Assembly (NCBI RefSeq): GCF_910592395.1
Contig: NC_088314.1
Span: forward strand, 4,590,001 to 4,654,000
Direction: 5' to 3'
DNA from: Lineus longissimus
Taxonomy: Eukaryota > Nemertea > Pilidiophora > Heteronemertea > Lineidae
Length of the DNA stretch: 64,000 bases
Part shown: positions 58,501-64,000 of the stretch, piece by piece
How positions within the stretch are numbered: position 1 is the stretch's first letter
Layout: every line of letters starts with the position of its first letter
The notes under the pieces: model-generated
What the model was told of the DNA's origin: nothing
Database searches by the model: none
The model's input: only the letters and a program-made list of their open reading frames with translations
Made by a program: the position numbers and the translations under genes

Positions 58501-61500
58501 TGAGTTGGACAGGGTTGAATCGTGTGTAATGACTTCACTCCGTTTGATGGCTTGACTGTCAAATCCTGCTGATCGGCAAATTTGGTCCATTTAAAAAATG
58601 TACAGTATAAGAAAGCATGATGATAAATCCTCATTGGGATTGCCTCCCACAACCATTTTTCCCACTGCTTCATCTGATTGAAAATAAAATCTCTCTTAAT
58701 GTAAGGAAGGTAATGCTTTATTTAGTAAATGGATGACACAATCTGAAACTAATCCTAAATGTATAAATATCGTAATCATTCTATCGTCGATCCCAGAAAT
58801 ACCCCATTGGTCCTAAGAATATTCACCAAAAACTGAAAATACCCCGATAAAGCTAGAAATAGCATGCATGTCTGTCCTGCCTCCACTTTACAGAAGAAAA
58901 TTGTTGGTCATGCCTTGGCTGAAAACGTGATGGAACGCTTTCCTCTCTGAGATAAGCTGTTTGTGTATGATAATCGCCATTCCTAGAAAAGAAACTTAAT
59001 CATGACATCACACTTTTGGAACCAATTGCTGTATCGGCAAAAGTGAATCCTGTCTTATGAGAAAGGCATCTGTACACGAATGGTCTGATTTTAAAATAGT
59101 ATATTTTTCTGAACAGTAGTCATCGTTGCTGAATCTTAAACCAATGTGATAATTGGAAATGCTTTTGAATTATTCCGTGATAGTGGTTGTTGTGTGGGTG
59201 TTAGATCTATGGATTGAAGAAGTAGGACTGGCCAGTTATATAAGATGTCACATGACGTCACTGGTTCTATCTTCGCATTGTGATGTCACAAATCTTGTTT
59301 GTTTTATGGTGTGCTCGGGAGAGTCAGGAAATGATGTGCTTTTAGCAGAGCGATCAGGAAAGTAGGGGATACAGTTATGGAAGAAGTTACATCAAGATGT
59401 CAGTCAGTCGATTGATACAATGACTGATGACGTGTTTGCCGAATGTGCTCATTATTACAAATACCGCCCATAATCAAGATGCACTTTCATGAACACAGCT
59501 ATATTTAAACCATAGATATCATATCAAAAAAGAATTTAAAGAGATTTTTGTAATAGGTCTAGCTGGCATAGAACTTTTACGTCAATGTTGACCTACATGT
59601 AATTCGGACGATATTGCGTCAAGTTTTCAACATGTCTTGTTCATGGCTGACATATCTCACGGTGATTATCATCTGAGAGCACCGATAGAGTTGATTTAGC
59701 TGAGCATACTTTAAATAGCTTTCCTGTTCTAAAAATAGACTTAGATTGTTCATAGGCCTGTGTCAATGTGGCCTATTCAATATGGATATATGGGCTTTGA
59801 GCCAGTGACGTCAATGGGCCAGTGCTAAGTGACCTGTGGTCCTGTATGAGTCGAGGATCTCGTAATTGTCCGGGGCATACCTACATATACGCTGTTGTAT
59901 ACACCAGTTATGTAGTAGGAATCCTCTATCTGCCTGCACAGACCATCTGGCTCTGCAGCTATAAATATTACTAATCCTGTATGTACAGTCATACATGCTT
60001 CGATTATTTTCACTTCATGTGAGTAACTTTGGAGTATATAGATCAAGTGCACATCAAGAAGGGAGTGGAAAAGGTTTGTACTTATTGTGCCGGCTTTGGG
60101 TTTTAAAAATGCCGAATTTCTTGATGCCCTTGGGTTAAGTCTTCATAGTCATACTTAGACTATGCCTTAAACTGCAGCTTTCAATGCATTGTTGGGGTGT
60201 GTGGGCCTGATGATCAGTGAGGGCTTGTACTTGATTACTTCATAAAAGAATGTGGGTGTGCTCCGCATCAGATGTTGTATCTGGTTACGCCTGTGAGAGT
60301 GATAGTGCATCTTAGCTACCAAGTTATTAAGTCGTATCATTTCAAGTTTATACCGCACATTTAAATGGAGAATACAGCCATTGCAGTCAGGATGGCCATG
60401 GTGCTGCTTAAAAATGTATAAAGTCGGGATTGCATCGTGACCTTTCTGTTTATATAATCAGGACATTGTCCTACATATGTAATTAAACAGGAACCTATTG
60501 GCTGCATATTCGTATACTGGTGACATTAGAAGTTCTACTGCAGTACAGTAACTGTCTTCGTTATGGTGTATTGAGTCAGACATTATTGAAATTAGCAATT
60601 ATGTAACTAGGACAGCAAGAAAATTGATTCAGAATGCCAGTTTGAAGAGGCCTCTTGCATTCATCATTGGTCGGGGTATGATTTCTGCCCTGCCATCGTC
60701 TCAGAATCTCATGCCTGGTCCAGACACTCTGATGGAATAATATATAATGTCTGGAGAGCAAGTTGACCCTTTCGTTGTACAATATGGGACCTGCATTGGC
60801 ACTTGCGCACAATGCAAAGTTCAACCTTTTAGAAACAGCATGCTTTTGGTACAATTAAACTGCATAGGTTCTGTGATATCATATGATTTAATACCTATGA
60901 CTTATACTAGATTTGAATTTGTGACTGTTATTTGTATTTGTACTTATAGATAACTTATTTGCTGGGTATACAGGAGTGCTTTATTTCATTCATTGCTATT
61001 CAAGAGGGCATTTGTCAAGTTTGGCATTTCTTCAAACATACAGTTACAAAAGAACTATCACAAAACCAAACTGCTTGATCCACTTTCATATTTGCAATTT
61101 ACCCAAATAGGCCTATTTTCGATATTGAGTTATACTAGAAGATGCTCAAAATGCAGGAGTAAGTGTCTGAGTATGTTTCCCTTTACTCTAGATTAAAAAA
61201 CTAATTCAAGGCTTGGGGGGAGCTGTCGACATTTCTGCTTGATTAAACTATTCAATAACCCATACACCGCTTAATTCCACACACCGATTGGTTTAACTTG
61301 GACGCATACATGTAATTAGGCCCTTGGATCAAGTCGTATATACTGAGACCTGCGGTCCATACCTCACCACGACATGTCTTCAGTTTTATGCAGTTATAAC
61401 CCAACGTATGTGACTACCTGTTAGTTTAGAACTAGAAGTGATGCCCGGTGGTAATGGGAAGATCAGAGACTGAAGTACCAATCACCATTGATGGCATCTC

Positions 61501-63385
61501 AATCCTAATTGGTAAAAAAGTGTTGCCCTAGACATGGGAATTAAGTCACTTCTTGACAATAGGTCACAGGTTATATGGTTATAATATATTCATGATTATT
61601 ACTATTTGTTACAGTCGTATTCATACCAGTATTAAAGGTTGTCATGGCATAAAGCTCCAGGGTGAACTGCTCACCTTCTGCAGTTTCAAAGGCGGCTAGT
61701 TATAGCTGCCAGTTTGAAATCAATATTAACCCGTTGAGAACTCGAGCATACTTCGAGAAATATGCTCAAAATATCCAATCCGCATCAAAAAATATCAATT
61801 GTAACACAAAATAACCATGTTTTCAATTTCTACGGATATCTGTAAAAGTGACGAGCTACAATTTTGACAAATCTGTTGGGCTTTGATTGAAAGTCAGAGA
61901 GAAAATCACATTTTTGCGGCAAAATCTGATGATCACCAGTATATTGGGTTTCACAAGGTCAAAGATTGATTGGATGAGATATAGATAACTTGATATAGCC
62001 TCATTAGAACCATTTTATCATGACATAACTTATGTAAAAACACTGAAGTGCGCCTGTCGTGACTGGCCCATCCGTTGATTGGTCAACTAATAGATTCATG
62101 ATGTAATCTAATGTGTGTGGTGGGCTGTGGTCGGCCAATTACAAATATTGTCATACATGGTCGTCAGTGGATGGCTGCACCGTATACATCTGTTATCATA
62201 CATTTGACATAGGTGTCCAGGACATCAGGCAAGTTCGTGTTTTGAGGTACATGTAAGAACTGCATTTTTTCAATGGATTATTAAAGACCCTTCCCCTCCC
62301 CGAGATGTGTCCTTCTTTCTAGTTCTGCTGGAAACAGTGGTCAGTTGTACCAAGATCAGTGTCATCTCTAGCTTTAGTTTTGAACCCTCAGTCCTGTGCC
62401 AAATTGTCAGATACTCAATCGATCAAGTAACAACTCAGTGACATTAATGAAGTCTACTATATCGGCGTCAGATCAGAATCATGGAAGGGATGTGTGCGTG
62501 TGGGCGTCAGTTAACTGGTCCATCGTTGACGTCATTCCTTCTTCCAGATGACTTGTCAAAGCATTCCCACTTGAATTGTTCCATTGTGAAGGAGATAGGT
62601 CAGATATGATGATCATGAGACTTGAGTCAGAGGATTGATCAGGAACTGACCAGGAAGGTAGAGCTCTTAAAGAGGAAGGTAGATCATCCAACCAAGGAAA
62701 CTCGGCTGACGGATTAGACAAATTTATGGAAAATGTCAGAAAAGTGTCGATCTGAATATAGACTCATTGACTCCTCTTTATCTGTGCAAAACTGCAAGTG
62801 CAAATGAAAGTTCCTTGGGCAATTTGGCAATCAAGATGATCAGCCTTTTGGTATGTGACCTATGGCTTGGATGCCAGCTGAGTGGGTGACTCGGGTCATA
62901 AAGGCCACTTGATTAGCTACAGACCCCACTGCCATAATCACATACTGCCTGAGTATCACTATTCAAGCAAACATCATCTTGATAATGTGGCGAACGCCAC
63001 TTCCATACGCGGGCATAAGTAGCCCATCATAGCACAGCAGTTATTGATGGCGTGTTACCATGGATATGGATTTGCCAATGGCGAAAACACGGCAGGCGAA
63101 GATTTTCTTGCTGATTGCAACCCTTGAACGAAGTGTTCCTTAGGAACCAAGCCAACTTGATGTGCTTTTGGGTTTCCTTGGTAGCTGACATTACATGCTG
63201 TCGTTACTTGGCTATGTTCTAATTACATTTTTCTTCAGTAGTGGATGAGACCAACAGGTAAATCAGCAAGGACACCAAGCCGTGAATCCCTTTACCCGAG
63301 TTGCAGTCATTTCCTATAGTAGAGCTTAAACCAACATAGCTTACCTTTAACATTCTTAACATTGCTTCCTTCTTTCTCTCTGCAG
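55581..63385. other. About 7.8 kb upstream of the ATP2B start exon, no supported gene
   Basis: No recognised exon on either strand and no bounded element. A locally CpG-rich segment near 57595-57660 (GGCGGCGGTTTAAGCGCTGG) could be regulatory. An open frame at 58102-58362 is unrecognised. The last 30 bases form the pyrimidine tract and acceptor of the ATP2B exon. If the ATP2B promoter lies further left, this is first-intron sequence. Confidence 0.4.
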
Positions 63386-63585
63386 GCTACATGTGTGAGC
63401 AACCACTGACGGTGTGAAGATGAACCAACACCCAGATGGAAGTCCCAGCCCCCAGTTCACGCTCTCCAACAAGGAGTTGCGTGAACTTATGGAGACCCGC
63501 GGTGCGGAAGCGGTCACCAAAATTCAAACAGATTTTGGCGGCACGCATGAATTATGTAAACGGCTATTCAGTTCACCAGCTGAAG
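63386..63585 (+). other. ATP2B exon with 5' UTR and first coding segment
   Basis: The exon is bounded by acceptor TTCTTTCTCTCTGCAG and donor GTAAGT at 63586. Its first 34 bases are 5' UTR with an in-frame TGA at 63396-63398, so the protein starts in this exon and the gene has at least one upstream noncoding exon. Confidence 0.85.
63420..63585 (+). CDS. ATP2B: Plasma-membrane Ca2+-transporting ATPase, N-terminal exon (partial)
   Basis: This starts a PMCA, a P2B-type pump that exports Ca2+ from the cytosol using ATP. The 55 complete codons plus one base begin MNQHPDGSPSPQ and continue with LSNKELRELMETRGAEAV, KIQTDFGG, LCKRL and SSPAEG. This matches the conserved cytosolic N-terminal segment of animal PMCAs (LxELMExR...A...I...GG...LC..LKTSPxEG). 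Membrane segments and the DKTG phosphorylation site lie beyond the window. The exon leaves in phase 1 at a consensus donor. The ATG has A at -3. Animals often have several PMCA paralogues, so no paralogue number is given. Confidence 0.92.
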
Positions 63586-64000
63586 GTAAGTGGTGTCCTA
63601 ATATAAAGATAATGCTGCTTGCATGATAGGAAAAAAAACCCTTGTTGATACTTTGATTACAGTGATAATCTAGCGTGTATGAACCCTCAATTACAACAGC
63701 AATAACCCGCAGACTACCAGCATCAGTTTCACTGTTTAAATATCACCCTTTCGGCCTGATACCTTCCTGCTCTCGGGTCCTTTATCAAAACGCTCATTTC
63801 ACAAATTCCATTTGACCATTCGGTTGTGCTGATCAGTCAGGTTGATTGTATTAGAACATAGTGACCACAGATACTGTCTATTTCCATGATTGCCAATTAA
63901 CATTCGTCGCAGAGTCCAGGGAGAATAGATTGCAGTGCTATTCATGCACACTTCCCCGATATTGAATTTGGCGGCCATTTTGTTGGCAACCGTGCGAGTT
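63586..64000 (+). other. ATP2B intron, start
   Basis: Intron sequence following donor GTAAGT; no further coding exon before the window ends. Confidence 0.7.

Overview
This is a window of nuclear genomic DNA from an animal, with GT-AG introns, vertebrate-like PXK and PMCA proteins, polyadenylation signals, abundant degenerate transposons and minisatellites, and no operons or bacterial features. The gene sequences are clearly bilaterian, and the AT-leaning, repeat-rich intergenic DNA fits a marine invertebrate, perhaps a lophotrochozoan such as a mollusc or brachiopod. That placement is inference; the sequence alone does not fix the species.

Layout. 1-2.3 kb: a truncated copy of a ~300-bp-unit dispersed repeat, a perfect 118-bp tandem duplication, and an older relative of the repeat. 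2.3-5.8 kb: intergenic DNA with an exon-like island, a short palindromic element and a decayed C2H2 zinc-finger array on the minus strand. 5827-14621: a complete, 15-coding-exon, plus-strand gene for a PXK/MONaKA protein (PX domain, degenerate kinase domain, proline-rich tail, C-terminal WH2 motif; 569 aa). All splice sites and phases join without error. 15.3-63.4 kb: about 48 kb without a confirmed protein-coding exon. It holds a likely promoter and first exon near 18.2-18.45 kb (CRE, CCAAT, E-box, TATA-like box and splice donor), a 69-bp minisatellite of about 14 units, several smaller tandem arrays, a foldback transposon with a 9-bp flanking direct repeat (36.27-37.18 kb), a TIR-bounded MITE (40.17-40.64 kb), a candidate hAT MITE, and a near-complete copy of the ~300-bp-unit repeat (54.46-55.58 kb). 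63386-63585: an exon carrying the start codon and N-terminus of a plasma-membrane Ca2+ ATPase (ATP2B/PMCA), which runs off the right edge.

The two genes lie head to tail. Mammalian PXK (MONaKA) is known as a modulator of Na,K-ATPase and PMCA is another P-type pump, but nothing here shows that the proximity is functional. The most unusual signal is that the ~300-bp repeat units carry a fixed composite of nuclear-receptor half-sites (TGACCT-N8-AGGTCA-N3-AGGTCA) and, in several units, a CTCF-like core (CCACCAGGGGGC).
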